Below, piece by piece: positions 38,155 to 47,147 of a stretch of 64,000 bases of DNA. Under the pieces are notes generated by a model that searched no databases, had not been told where the DNA came from, and saw nothing but the letters and a program-made list of their open reading frames with translations. The DNA comes from Prosthecobacter debontii (GTDB taxonomy: Bacteria > Verrucomicrobiota > Verrucomicrobiia > Verrucomicrobiales > Verrucomicrobiaceae): NCBI GenBank assembly GCA_945860295.1, contig CAMAQH010000005.1, positions 62,001 to 126,000 of the forward strand, given 5' to 3'. Within the stretch, counting starts at the first letter, position 1. Each line of letters opens with the position of its first letter. Both the position numbers and the translations under genes were made by a program.

Positions 38155-39500
38155 CGTTTCCAAAAACTAGCAAGTTCACTGGCTTGAAGGCGCGCAGTAT
38201 GAGATTCAAAGGCCTCAGGGTCGAGCGCAATGTGTGGGATTTCCCCGGTTGCCCAGCCCTGAATTGTGCGCAGGCGCTGACTCACCGAGGCTAGGCTGTC
38301 TTCAGGCTTAAAAGCCACGATGCTGCCGCCGCCCGCCTTTCGGATCAGTTTCACCACCGAACTTGCCTCATGAAAGATGGCCAAGAGTGGCCGACCAGCC
38401 AGAAGATACGGATAGGCTTTCGAGGCCGTGTAGCCAGGATCATCCGAGCCAGGAATGATCAAAGCATCCGCGTCCAGCAAACAGCGCAAAGTCTCCGAAT
38501 AGGGAATGCGGTCCGTGTGCTCACACACCTGCTGCTGAAGGCCAAACTCTGCTGCCACAGGTTCGATGGTCTTTTCCCCATGCCCGGCAGCAGCATAGGA
38601 AGTGCCGATAAAGTGCATGCGCAGAAGTTTCAAAAAGTCACCTTCCCCAGCCTCTCTCAACTGACTGAGGGCACTGAACAAGGTTCGCAGGGCAAACCAC
38701 ATATCCGCGCCACCACGGCCCACATAGACCCAGTGCTTGAAGCCATCCTTAGGGTCAAAGACACTCTGACGCACTGCCTCCTGCCTGACTCGGTCAAAGT
38801 CCCTACTATCCCCAGGAAAGGGGATGACGAGAGCAGGCAATGCATGCTGACTGGACACAGCTTCTGACACCACTTCCGGCACAGCAACGCTTTCACTTGG
38901 TAGGATTTTCAGCCAGGGGTAGCGCTTGGCAAGTTGTTCGGGATAGGCTGGCGAAACACTGGTGATACCTCGGCAATAGCGCAGAACCCTGGGTTCGCTG
39001 CGTCGATTCAAGTAATCCACCAAAGCATACTTGAACCGTCCGCCAGGCGGCCTGACTTCGGGGTGTTCGCGATAATAATCACTGACCCAGGGATCTTGGT
39101 AATCCATGACGAAAGGCACCCCAAATTTTTGCTGCCATTCCGGCCCCAGAACATGAATGCCAAACACTGTGGTAGAAAAATAAACGAGATCAAAATTCCC
39201 CGAGTGGAGCAAAGCATTCCCCTTTTTTCGCAGGGCAGAAAGAGCCCTTGCGCCCAGCAGCCCCAGTCCCGGAATCCTGGCCCAGCGCAGGCTCCTGGCT
39301 TTGACTCGGTGAACCGGAACTTCTTGAGGCAGACCAGCAGCCAGCCAAGGGTCCATCGGCGTCGCCACCTGCTCCGCCTCAACAGCCAGCACTTCCGCCT
39401 GAATGCCCTGCTCCTTCAGGTAGGGCAGAACCAGCCGTATGCGGTGCATGTCCGCCGCATTGCAGGGTGGAAAATGCGGAGAGATAATTAGAACGCGCAT
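38136..39500 (-). CDS. GT4-like glycosyltransferase
   Basis: A 454-residue GT-B protein starting MRVLIISPHFPPCNAADMHR at ATG 39500. HFPPCNAADMHRIRL is a typical donor-side opening of this group, and FVMDYQDPWVSDYY follows in the N-terminal domain. The C-terminal part has DALIIPGSDDPGYTASKAYP in place of the usual E-x7-E motif, so it belongs to a divergent GT4 subgroup. It overlaps the next gene by 19 bp. Confidence 0.85.
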   Translation of the reverse strand: MRVLIISPHFPPCNAADMHRIRLVLPYLKEQGIQAEVLAVEAEQVATPMDPWLAAGLPQEVPVHRVKARSLRWARIPGLGLLGARALSALRKKGNALLHSGNFDLVYFSTTVFGIHVLGPEWQQKFGVPFVMDYQDPWVSDYYREHPEVRPPGGRFKYALVDYLNRRSEPRVLRYCRGITSVSPAYPEQLAKRYPWLKILPSESVAVPEVVSEAVSSQHALPALVIPFPGDSRDFDRVRQEAVRQSVFDPKDGFKHWVYVGRGGADMWFALRTLFSALSQLREAGEGDFLKLLRMHFIGTSYAAAGHGEKTIEPVAAEFGLQQQVCEHTDRIPYSETLRCLLDADALIIPGSDDPGYTASKAYPYLLAGRPLLAIFHEASSVVKLIRKAGGGSIVAFKPEDSLASVSQRLRTIQGWATGEIPHIALDPEAFESHTARLQASELASFWKRCLIQD

Positions 39501-39536
39501 AAAGTGGCAGGAAAAACTAACCTCACTCCGACCCAA

Positions 39537-40403
39537 TTAGAACTCGACGTCATGCAGTTGAAACTTTCTGGCGGCCTGACAGCGTTTTTCCACCTGCTCA
39601 CGATCGCGGACCCAGACGTGATTGCCAATGGCGAGACCACCCTCAGGAGTCGAGAAACGCCGACTGAAAGGATCGTAGCACCACTCTTCAAAGCCGTGGC
39701 TGCGCATGGTGCTTTTGATATCGGCATCCTCCCCTTCGAGCAGCACCAAGGCGACGTCGGGGTCCGCTAAGGCTTGGGAAGCACCCGCCAAAACCTGGCG
39801 TTCAAAGCCCTCCACGTCCACCTTCCAAACCTGAGCGGTTCTGCCTCTCAGTAATTCATCGAGCGTCACGACCTGCACTTGAATGGAAGCCCCGTTGTAG
39901 TCAGCCCCTACGACTTGATTCATGGTGTCCCGGTCGGCGCTGAAGCTAAGGCTGCCCGGCGCGTCACCCACAGCAGCCCTATTTGCTTCCACGCGATCCT
40001 GAATGCCGTTGATCAAAAGATTACGTGTCAGTTTGTCGAACGTGTCAGGCACCGGCTCCAGCGCGATCACCGAGGCCCCACCAACCTTGGCGGCAAGCAC
40101 GGAGTAAGATCCAATGTTGGCCCCGACATCCAGAAACAATCCGGGACCACCACCAAAGAAATGCAGAACCAGCGCCATGTCGTTGAACTCATGGAGGCCG
40201 CAATAAAGATTGCCCGTGGCTCCCGTCATGCCACTCTCCACCACCAGTGAGGCGTTCTCCAGCCAAGGCATGATCATTGGAGCCTTCAAAAGTCGGCTGC
40301 CCAACTGCCAACGCAGCCAGCGTTTCCAGGCACCGACTTTGTTCTTAGCCCCCAAGGGGTGCTGACTCACAAACTGATGAAAACGAAAGATCTGCTCTAT
40401 CAT
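39537..40403 (-). CDS. FkbM-family methyltransferase
   Basis: A 288-residue SAM-dependent O-methyltransferase. Motif I is GLFLDVGANIGSYSVLAAK, followed by VIALEPVPDTFDKLTRNLLI and the family block VTLDELL...VWKVDVEGFERQVLAGA. FkbM-type enzymes methylate hydroxyls of sugars and polyketides. A second FkbM gene lies 1.1 kb upstream. It may trim or cap the glycan; the site is unknown. The gap to the upstream gene's stop is 1 bp. Confidence 0.92.
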   Translation of the reverse strand: MIEQIFRFHQFVSQHPLGAKNKVGAWKRWLRWQLGSRLLKAPMIMPWLENASLVVESGMTGATGNLYCGLHEFNDMALVLHFFGGGPGLFLDVGANIGSYSVLAAKVGGASVIALEPVPDTFDKLTRNLLINGIQDRVEANRAAVGDAPGSLSFSADRDTMNQVVGADYNGASIQVQVVTLDELLRGRTAQVWKVDVEGFERQVLAGASQALADPDVALVLLEGEDADIKSTMRSHGFEEWCYDPFSRRFSTPEGGLAIGNHVWVRDREQVEKRCQAARKFQLHDVEF

Positions 40404-40404
40404 A

Positions 40405-41451
40405 TCAAAGTGCTCCTTGCCTCTGACGGGTGAGTTCTCCGTAGAGCGCCAGATATTTTCTAGTGACGATGTCAGCCGTGAAACGTTCCTCCACCCTGCG
40501 GCGGCAAGCTCCCCGATCTAGGCTAGCGAGGCGGGCCACGGCCCTGGCCCCCTCTTCAACCGTTCGGATGAGAAACCCATGCACACCCTGCTCGACGATC
40601 TCTGGCACAGCGCCGCGCGGACAACTGATGACCGGTGTACCGCAAGCCAGCGCCTCGGCAAAAACAATGCCGAAAGGCTCCTCCCACTCGATCGGCACCA
40701 CCATAGCGGCAGCCTGCCCTAGCAAAACATTCTTCTGCTCATCATTCACTGTTCCCACATACTCAATACCGTCCTTACCCAGATGTGGCGCGATCTCCTG
40801 CTCCCAATAGCCTGCTGCCGTGCCAGTTTCGACCCGATTGCCGGCGATCAACAGACGGCGGCCACTGGCCTTGGCAATAGCGATCGCCGTGTGACAGCCT
40901 TTGATGGGTTCGATCCGACTCAGAAAAACCAGTGGCGCATCCTCTGACACACTTGAGACAAAGCTAAACTTACTGGGATCAATGAAGTTGGGAATCGCCT
41001 CCCACCGCCCGCCAGCCTTGCGTCCTGTGGCCGCGATGTGCTCCGAGCAACCGCTAAACACCAGACTCTTCCCGGCCAAGCGAGCGGCCCAGCCCGTCGT
41101 TCGTGCTGAGGGATCACGCTGATAACTCATGACCTTGGGCAAGCGTGTCAGCAGATGTCTGCCAAAGTATGCGATGCGCGAAAAACTGTGCACCACATCC
41201 GGCTTGAATTCCTGAATGGCACGCGACATCGCCTGCATGTTAGCCCATGTGTCCTGACAACGCTGTGAGGCAGCACCCGGCCATCCCGCCTGCCAGTCCA
41301 CCACCGCGCTCGACTCAGGATGCGCCAGCAATCCGATGACATGGCCACGGGATCGCATCTCCCCGATCAGGGAATCCACGATCCGTTCAATGCCACCGTA
41401 AAGCAACGGAGGAACGGGCAACTCTGGATCTGCGGTGAAGAGGATTCGCAT
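40405..41451 (-). CDS. GT4 glycosyltransferase
   Basis: A 348-residue GT-B enzyme starting MRILFTADPELPVPPLLYGG at ATG 41451. PLLYGGIERIVDSL is a typical N-terminal acceptor-side block. LVFLSRIEPIKGCHTAI and EEPFGIVFAEALACGTPVIS mark the C-terminal donor domain with E-x7-E. The donor is unknown. It sits between the two FkbM genes. Confidence 0.92.
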   Translation of the reverse strand: MRILFTADPELPVPPLLYGGIERIVDSLIGEMRSRGHVIGLLAHPESSAVVDWQAGWPGAASQRCQDTWANMQAMSRAIQEFKPDVVHSFSRIAYFGRHLLTRLPKVMSYQRDPSARTTGWAARLAGKSLVFSGCSEHIAATGRKAGGRWEAIPNFIDPSKFSFVSSVSEDAPLVFLSRIEPIKGCHTAIAIAKASGRRLLIAGNRVETGTAAGYWEQEIAPHLGKDGIEYVGTVNDEQKNVLLGQAAAMVVPIEWEEPFGIVFAEALACGTPVISCPRGAVPEIVEQGVHGFLIRTVEEGARAVARLASLDRGACRRRVEERFTADIVTRKYLALYGELTRQRQGAL

Positions 41452-41482
41452 TCCTAACTTTCTCTTACGGCACAAATTAAAT

Positions 41483-42211
41483 TCACGACCAAGCCCGTGA
41501 AGCGATCAGCGGCGAAGTCTCCTTCACGTAAAAGGCGTCCACTTGCCAAAGGGCGTTATCAAGAGGTCGGTAATACTGGGGAATGACGTCATACATTCGG
41601 AAACCAAGCTCTTCCAGCTGACGATCCACCTCGCGAAACACCGGCACGTCGCCAATGCGGAGCACTGAAATTTCGAGTAATAGAACCTCGATGTTGGCCA
41701 ACATTTGAGTCGCCCCGCGGAGAGCCTCCAATTCATAGCCCTGAAGATCCAGCTTCAAGAAATTCGGCTTCATTCCAACCCATTCCGCACAGAGCGTATC
41801 CAAGGTCGTCATCGCCACCTTGACCGACTCCTCAGCTTCATCGTTCGCGGCACGAATACCGCTATTGGTTTCAGCCAGACTGAACTCAACGGTCCCCTCT
41901 TTTGCACCAAGCGCACACAGAGCCACCTTCGAACCCTGCGCACCCAGGGCTGCAGACTCTAACCATTTCCGGCAGCTAGGTTGAGGTTCCACCAAGAGGA
42001 CTGGCACATTTGACCAAACCTTCCAGACCTCGCGGGCCCAGTCGCCGTGGTAACTGCCACCATCAATCGCAGAGGTCACCACAAACCCGGCCGACTTGAG
42101 ATTCGCAAGCCTCGTGTGCATGTCTCGAACGACAAAAAGGCGGCGTTTCAGAGACTGCCTGAAATCATGAGGAATGAGCTTGGCCAAGAGAGATTTGATA
42201 ACAGTAAACAT
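41483..42211 (-). CDS. FkbM-family methyltransferase
   Basis: A 242-residue enzyme with SAIDGGSYHGDWAREV as the SAM-binding segment, VLLVEPQPSCRKWL, and NFLKLDLQGYELEALRGA, the FkbM C-terminal block. The N-terminal 45 residues are basic (FRQSLKRRLFVVRD). It is only distantly like the neighbour at 39537, so the two probably modify different positions. Confidence 0.9.
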   Translation of the reverse strand: MFTVIKSLLAKLIPHDFRQSLKRRLFVVRDMHTRLANLKSAGFVVTSAIDGGSYHGDWAREVWKVWSNVPVLLVEPQPSCRKWLESAALGAQGSKVALCALGAKEGTVEFSLAETNSGIRAANDEAEESVKVAMTTLDTLCAEWVGMKPNFLKLDLQGYELEALRGATQMLANIEVLLLEISVLRIGDVPVFREVDRQLEELGFRMYDVIPQYYRPLDNALWQVDAFYVKETSPLIASRAWS

Positions 42212-42250
42212 AGAGAAATGCTCAAAAAGGAAATTTAACGAGTTTCCACA

Positions 42251-43489
42251 TTAGTCGTCAAAGGCAGCCTTTCGGAGCAATTCAGCCATCTTTCCTTCAA
42301 ACGACTCCCATGCCCACTGGCTTGAAGCAGCGACTAAAGCGGACTCACGGGCCTTCATCACTGATTCGCGATCATTGATGCATCTTTGAAGGGCTTCACA
42401 AAGTGCATCGACATCGCCAGGGGGCACTCGCCAGCCCACATCAGGGCAGGCGGACATGACTTCCTCCTGCCCCGCTGTCTGAGTCGCGATGACGGCAAGA
42501 CCGCATCTCAGATACTCGAAGATTTTGTTGGTAGCCGTCAGATCACGGCTCGGGCAGTGGGGTTCCTCCAAAGCCAGCCCCACATCATGGCTTGAACTCG
42601 CCAAGGGAAGTTCAGCGTTGGAGACCGGCCCATGCAGCTTGACACGGTCTCGTATCATCGAAGGAAAGGCCGACTCAAACCAAGTCTGGTAATTTCTGAG
42701 ATCACCGCGCAGATGCAGTTCCCAATCTCCCCTGACTTGCATTAGCGCGGCCCCCAAAGTTTCAAGGCCTCTTCCTGGCCCAATTGTCTGAGAGAACCAG
42801 TAAAAAGACCAAGTGGTAGGGCTTCGCGTATCCTGCGTTCCAGTTTCTGAACGAGGAGCCTTACTCCAGGGGAAACAATTGGGAATTACTTCGGGAAGGC
42901 GCTTTGTCTCCGCATCCTTGGCCAGGGCTTTCGCCATGACATGCGTGGTCGTCAGCGTCAGATGGGCTTCACGCAAAAGCTTGCGCTCCAATACCTTCAG
43001 CAACCGAAGAGGTCGCCCTTTTCGATCAGCCACCGGCAGGTCTTCGGAAAACCAATCTTCAAAATCCACTCCTACACGAAAGCCACGTTTGAGCATTTGA
43101 TCCCCGACCCACAAACCAGCCTCGGAATGCACCATGGTGAGGTCAGGCCTGATCCTCAACGCCTCTTTCAGCATCTCCGGGGCACCGATGCCGAGAGCAC
43201 GCGCGGTCTCCCAGCCCAAACGAGCGCAAGCCTCTCGGGCCAGACGCTGCCTTAGCTTCAGCAGAAGGTTAGAATAATCGCGTTTTCGCAGGTCTATCAC
43301 TGGCGCAAAGTCGGCTCCGATGCTGGCAGCCAGAGCCAAGTCCTCGTCGGTCAACCGATCATCCCACCACGTTCCCCGAATCATGACTCGGAAACCCGCT
43401 TTGATGGCCGCAGCTGCCTCTTTTTGCGGTCGAGGGGCTGTTGATAGATGCCCGCCGATGAAAATGAGTAATGTGGGTTTCATCTTCAT
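42251..43489 (-). CDS. GT4-like glycosyltransferase
   Basis: A 412-residue GT-B protein. It starts MKMKPTLLIFIGGHLSTAPR and has VGVDFEDWFSEDLP in the N-terminal half. TIGPGRGLETLGAAL and the C-terminal ATNKIFEYLRCGLAVIATQT form a donor site of the divergent type with KIFEY. ATG at 43489 overlaps the TGA of the methyltransferase gene (TGATG), preferred to a GTG one codon earlier. Confidence 0.87.
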   Translation of the reverse strand: MKMKPTLLIFIGGHLSTAPRPQKEAAAAIKAGFRVMIRGTWWDDRLTDEDLALAASIGADFAPVIDLRKRDYSNLLLKLRQRLAREACARLGWETARALGIGAPEMLKEALRIRPDLTMVHSEAGLWVGDQMLKRGFRVGVDFEDWFSEDLPVADRKGRPLRLLKVLERKLLREAHLTLTTTHVMAKALAKDAETKRLPEVIPNCFPWSKAPRSETGTQDTRSPTTWSFYWFSQTIGPGRGLETLGAALMQVRGDWELHLRGDLRNYQTWFESAFPSMIRDRVKLHGPVSNAELPLASSSHDVGLALEEPHCPSRDLTATNKIFEYLRCGLAVIATQTAGQEEVMSACPDVGWRVPPGDVDALCEALQRCINDRESVMKARESALVAASSQWAWESFEGKMAELLRKAAFDD

Positions 43490-44181
43490 CACGAAGGCCG
43501 GGAGGCCTCTATATATAGCGACTCGATCTTACGCTTCGAGCAATCTACAAGCAGCTCAGGGTCACGCCCCTGGCCAAATTCACACTGCTTCACATCCTCG
43601 AAGCCATACTTGTCAAGCAGCGCCTTTATCAGAGCGAAATCATACATAGTGCGGTGCCCGAACAAGCTATCCCTATCCACGTAAAAAATACGGTTCACGC
43701 TCAACATCGGTGTCCGAATGTCGTCGAACTCATCCCTTTCTTCATATGGAAATGGCCGTTCTGATATTCCGTGAATTCTTGCCCAATAGGTGGCCAAATA
43801 TAGTCCCCCATCCGGCACTACGATGCGCACTGTTCCTCCCGGCTCAATCACTCGGTACATTTCGTTGCACAAAAATTTCACTGAAGGCAGGCTGAAATGC
43901 TCCAGACAATGTTGAGTAAAAACGCCTTTGAGCGAACCGTCAGACAAGGGCAATCCCTTCATGATGTCCCAGCACAAATTGATGCCAGGCTTCCAGAAAT
44001 AGTCGATGTTGATAAAATTGCTGTGATGAGCGTCTCCACAGCCAATGTCTAAATACTTCGAGTTCACCACGCTTTCATGCTTGAGCTGGAAACGACGATT
44101 CCGAATCAATTCGGAAATGATCGACTGCACCTTTGAATATGAGGTGAGCGGGCGGCTTAGAGATAGTGTGTTTAGTGGCAT
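43489..44181 (-). CDS. Predicted SAM-dependent methyltransferase (type 11-like)
   Basis: A 230-residue class I methyltransferase. KYLDIGCGDAHHSNFINIDY is motif I with a His-rich insertion, GVFTQHCLEHFS follows strand 4, and MYRVIEPGGTVRIVVPDGG is the strand 5 region. Such short predicted methyltransferases are common in O-antigen loci. The substrate is not known. Confidence 0.87.
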   Translation of the reverse strand: MPLNTLSLSRPLTSYSKVQSIISELIRNRRFQLKHESVVNSKYLDIGCGDAHHSNFINIDYFWKPGINLCWDIMKGLPLSDGSLKGVFTQHCLEHFSLPSVKFLCNEMYRVIEPGGTVRIVVPDGGLYLATYWARIHGISERPFPYEERDEFDDIRTPMLSVNRIFYVDRDSLFGHRTMYDFALIKALLDKYGFEDVKQCEFGQGRDPELLVDCSKRKIESLYIEASRPS

Positions 44182-44224
44182 AAGAGATCACTGAAAATGG
44201 AGTATGGCCCCCACACGGCGCGGG

Positions 44225-45172
44225 TTAGGACTTCAGCAATTGTTTAATTCTCCGCGCCATTCTCCAGCCAAGCAACCTGCACAACTTCTGAAAACGTGGT
44301 GGGCCATCAGGAGGCAAGTCACTGCCGCCCAATTCTGTGATTCGAGCTTTCATCGCGTGAAGCAGATCGGCATGATCAGGATAGTAAGTGTAAATGAAGT
44401 CTTGAAACAAGTTGGCGCAGGAGCGCTTCGTCTCAGTATCCGCTCGGCGCGCCAGAAGATGCTCGGCTCCTTTCGTCAGAGATTTAAAGGCGGACTCCAC
44501 CGCCTTGCGCGATTTCTGGCCCGACAGACTGCCCGAGAGACCGGAGCGATAATGCAGCACGGCTCCTGGCGTGAAGAGCACTTCGCTGGTGTGGCAGAGC
44601 ACTCGCGTGAAGAACTCAAAGTCGTCGATCAGTGTCAGGCTCTCATCCCAACCGCCCGCTTTCCGCAGGATGGAGGCGGGAATGAGAAACATCCCCGGCT
44701 GCATCATGGGCCGCGCCTCCCGCCAGGCTTCGACCAGCCAATCCGTGGCCTCCATATCGCGCCAGACACTTTGCGGGTTGAGTCGGAAGGTGGTGAGATC
44801 ATCGCCATAAAAACGCCCCCACTCGGACGACGCCACCGCATCCGTGCGACCTGCCACTCTTGCCATTTGCAGGGCAATGAACTCGGGATTGATGAGGTCA
44901 TCCGCATCGAAGAATTTGATATAATCACCCGTGGCTTCGGCCCAGGCTCGATTGCGCGCCTTGGCGGCACTGCCGCATTTTTCGGTGATGACCTTCACGC
45001 CCCTGTCGACATAAGTGGCCAGCACCGCCGCGCTCTCATCGGTCGAGCCATCATCGACCACGATGATCTCCAAATGAGGCCATGTCTGGGCCAAGACCGA
45101 GTCCAACGCTGCGCCAACGTAAGGTGCTGCGTTGTGGCAGGGAATGCAGACGGAAACCTCTGGCGAATTCAC
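44225..45172 (-). CDS. GT2 glycosyltransferase
   Basis: A 315-residue GT-A enzyme. GTG at 45172 starts VNSPEVSVCIPCHNAAPYVG, 5 bp after the stop of the preceding gene; a much longer open frame upstream is the antisense-free overlap of that gene in another frame and reads as low-quality protein. EIIVVDDGSTDESAAVL, YIKFFDADDLINPEF (DxD) and GGWDESLTLIDDFEF are family features. Confidence 0.9.
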   Translation of the reverse strand: MNSPEVSVCIPCHNAAPYVGAALDSVLAQTWPHLEIIVVDDGSTDESAAVLATYVDRGVKVITEKCGSAAKARNRAWAEATGDYIKFFDADDLINPEFIALQMARVAGRTDAVASSEWGRFYGDDLTTFRLNPQSVWRDMEATDWLVEAWREARPMMQPGMFLIPASILRKAGGWDESLTLIDDFEFFTRVLCHTSEVLFTPGAVLHYRSGLSGSLSGQKSRKAVESAFKSLTKGAEHLLARRADTETKRSCANLFQDFIYTYYPDHADLLHAMKARITELGGSDLPPDGPPRFQKLCRLLGWRMARRIKQLLKS

Positions 45173-45177
45173 GAGTT

Positions 45178-46179
45178 TTAGTACATCGCCAGCTTCCAAG
45201 CCGACCCAAAATACCAGGGCTTGCTGTCGGCCACGTAGTGCTGCAGCACGCCCCCTGATTTGAGCACCTGGTCGCGAGACGGAAAGGTGATGTAGTCTTG
45301 GGGCAGCATCACTGTGGGGGAATGCCGGGCGGCGATCATGGCGACCAAGGCCTGCTCCAGGTAGTAGCTGGTGCCCTCGCGTTCCCACAGCGTTCGGCAC
45401 CAGTGCTCCAGTTGTTCCCAGTCGAGGCATTCACTGCGCAGCCCGCAGATGCCGACGTTCAGCAGCGGCGGAATCTCGGCTCCGGCCAGTTCCTGCATCA
45501 AGGCTCGCGAGTAGCCGTAGGACTCGACACAATCGGTCATCAGGCAGGGAGAGAAGGCTGATGGGTGAAAGGAAGAATCTCCAGCCGTCGGCCCGCTGCT
45601 CACTAGGCCTTGGTTCCTGTCCCACCACACCAACAGGGCCTCAGGGCGGCGGAAGAACAGCATGTCCGAGTCCAGCACCAGCTTCAGTCCCTCGGAACCC
45701 AAGTGAATGTCGGTGAGCTTGCGCAGGTGCACGTAATCCAGCCAGCGCTGGCGCAGGATGGGGAATTTCCAGGCTGGCAAATGCTGATCAAGCCGAGCCT
45801 GGATCGAGGCACGTGTAACAGTCATTCCTGCAGGAAACAAACGCCGCAACCCGGCCTCATGGCGAGGCTCCAAGGTGCCGTCGTCCACCAGGTTCAGCAC
45901 CACACCGCGATTCGAATGCTTGGCCAGGGTCCATGCGCAGAAGGCTGTTTGATACCAGAAACGTTGGCCGGTGAGAAACCAGACTTCCAAGCTTGGAAGA
46001 CCTGCGTCATCAGGACTCGAGATCGGAAGCTCCCAGGCGGCGGCCTCCATCTCCCGCGCCCAAGCGCCACAGCGCACATAAGCAACAGGGCCCCAGCGCA
46101 GCAGACGCTGCAACTCGTCCCTGGGACGGCGGTAAAGCAGCGTCTTGGTCGCGCTTAACAGTTGCCGAAGTTGTGCCAT
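45178..46179 (-). CDS. Putative GT-A glycosyltransferase (GT8-like)
   Basis: A 333-residue protein of a family I do not recognise with certainty. It has VVLNLVDDGTLEPRHEAGL, then KLVLDSDMLFFRRPEALLVW, a DxD motif in the setting used by GT8 and related enzymes, and PPLLNVGICGLRSECLDW, like the GFNSGVMLL region. A C-terminal QHYVADSKPWYFGSAWK resembles the HYxGxxKPW donor-phosphate motif of GT8. These together support a retaining GT-A transferase. The donor is unknown. Confidence 0.72.
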   Translation of the reverse strand: MAQLRQLLSATKTLLYRRPRDELQRLLRWGPVAYVRCGAWAREMEAAAWELPISSPDDAGLPSLEVWFLTGQRFWYQTAFCAWTLAKHSNRGVVLNLVDDGTLEPRHEAGLRRLFPAGMTVTRASIQARLDQHLPAWKFPILRQRWLDYVHLRKLTDIHLGSEGLKLVLDSDMLFFRRPEALLVWWDRNQGLVSSGPTAGDSSFHPSAFSPCLMTDCVESYGYSRALMQELAGAEIPPLLNVGICGLRSECLDWEQLEHWCRTLWEREGTSYYLEQALVAMIAARHSPTVMLPQDYITFPSRDQVLKSGGVLQHYVADSKPWYFGSAWKLAMY

Positions 46180-46201
46180 GAAAGCTCAGTTGGTTCTCTC
46201 G

Positions 46202-47131
46202 TCACCCGTTGCCGATGTGCTTTCGCCAAAGAACCCCCGCTTCGATCATATGAAGGGAGAGATACTGCGCGGCAAATGTAGACCAGCAAGGAGTTGCTGT
46301 TCGATTTCGCACTGCGAGGCGATACAAAAGAGGCAGTCCAAGCCGGGATCTTCTGGCAAACCCCAGTGAGTGAGATTTTGTTATTACCGGAGCTTCTGGA
46401 TCAATGTCTAGAATTTGGTAGCCATATTGAAATGAACGGCGCGCGATGTAAGACAACTTCATCTTGGCGGGTGGAACGTAGTGCTTCATTGTCATGGCCG
46501 AGAAACATGCCCGTCTGATGTTTGGCTGGTTGCGCAAGGTAATCTGAATGGCCGTTTCCTCTCCAAGCCCTAACTTTCCACCGGTCATCCCCAGCTTGGG
46601 ATCAAAGCCACCCACTTGTTTGAGTAGCGCTGTCCGCCATCCCATGTTGCCACCGGAGAAACAGACAGTGTCCGAAGTCATGCCATCGGCAAGCTCGAGG
46701 TGAGCAGAACCAAACTCATCCAGGAACCAGTCGGGCTTATGGCTCAGGTAATAGGGTGTATATGGACCGCCAAATACATCTGGATTGTGTTTCTCGATGC
46801 CTTCTTTTATGGCTGCACACCATGACTCGTTGGGCGCTCCGTCGTCATCCAAGAACACCAGAAACTCGCTCTGGACGAGACTGAGCGCTCGGTTGCGCGC
46901 ATGACTCAAGCCCAACGTTGGTTCAAAAAAATAAGCCACTTCATGTCGTAGTGCCACCTTTGCAGTGTGGTCAGTAGAAGCATTGTCGATCACGATGATC
47001 GGAAAATTCTCATATTGGTTGGCAAGCTTTAAGGCGTGCAGACAAGAATCCAAAAAATCAGCGCGATTGTGAGTACAGATCGCGACCGTAACTCGACTTG
47101 GAGTATTCAATGGTGCTGACTCATTGCTCAT
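46202..47131 (-). CDS. GT2 glycosyltransferase
   Basis: A 309-residue GT-A enzyme with VTVAICTHNRADFLDSCLHA, IIVIDNASTDHTAKV and EFLVFLDDDGAPNESW. VCFSGGNMGWRTALLKQVGGFD and GLGEETAIQITLR complete the catalytic core; the acidic EET is the likely base. It begins 16 bp after the GT4 gene of cassette copy 1. Confidence 0.92.
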   Translation of the reverse strand: MSNESAPLNTPSRVTVAICTHNRADFLDSCLHALKLANQYENFPIIVIDNASTDHTAKVALRHEVAYFFEPTLGLSHARNRALSLVQSEFLVFLDDDGAPNESWCAAIKEGIEKHNPDVFGGPYTPYYLSHKPDWFLDEFGSAHLELADGMTSDTVCFSGGNMGWRTALLKQVGGFDPKLGMTGGKLGLGEETAIQITLRNQPNIRRACFSAMTMKHYVPPAKMKLSYIARRSFQYGYQILDIDPEAPVITKSHSLGFARRSRLGLPLLYRLAVRNRTATPCWSTFAAQYLSLHMIEAGVLWRKHIGNG

Positions 47132-47147
47132 GTGGGAGCTTGGGTAG

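Noticed and set aside
44204-45181. Plus-strand frame of 325 codons
   Set aside because: It lies opposite the GT2 gene at 44225-45172 and its product is Arg/His/Gln-rich without any known motif.
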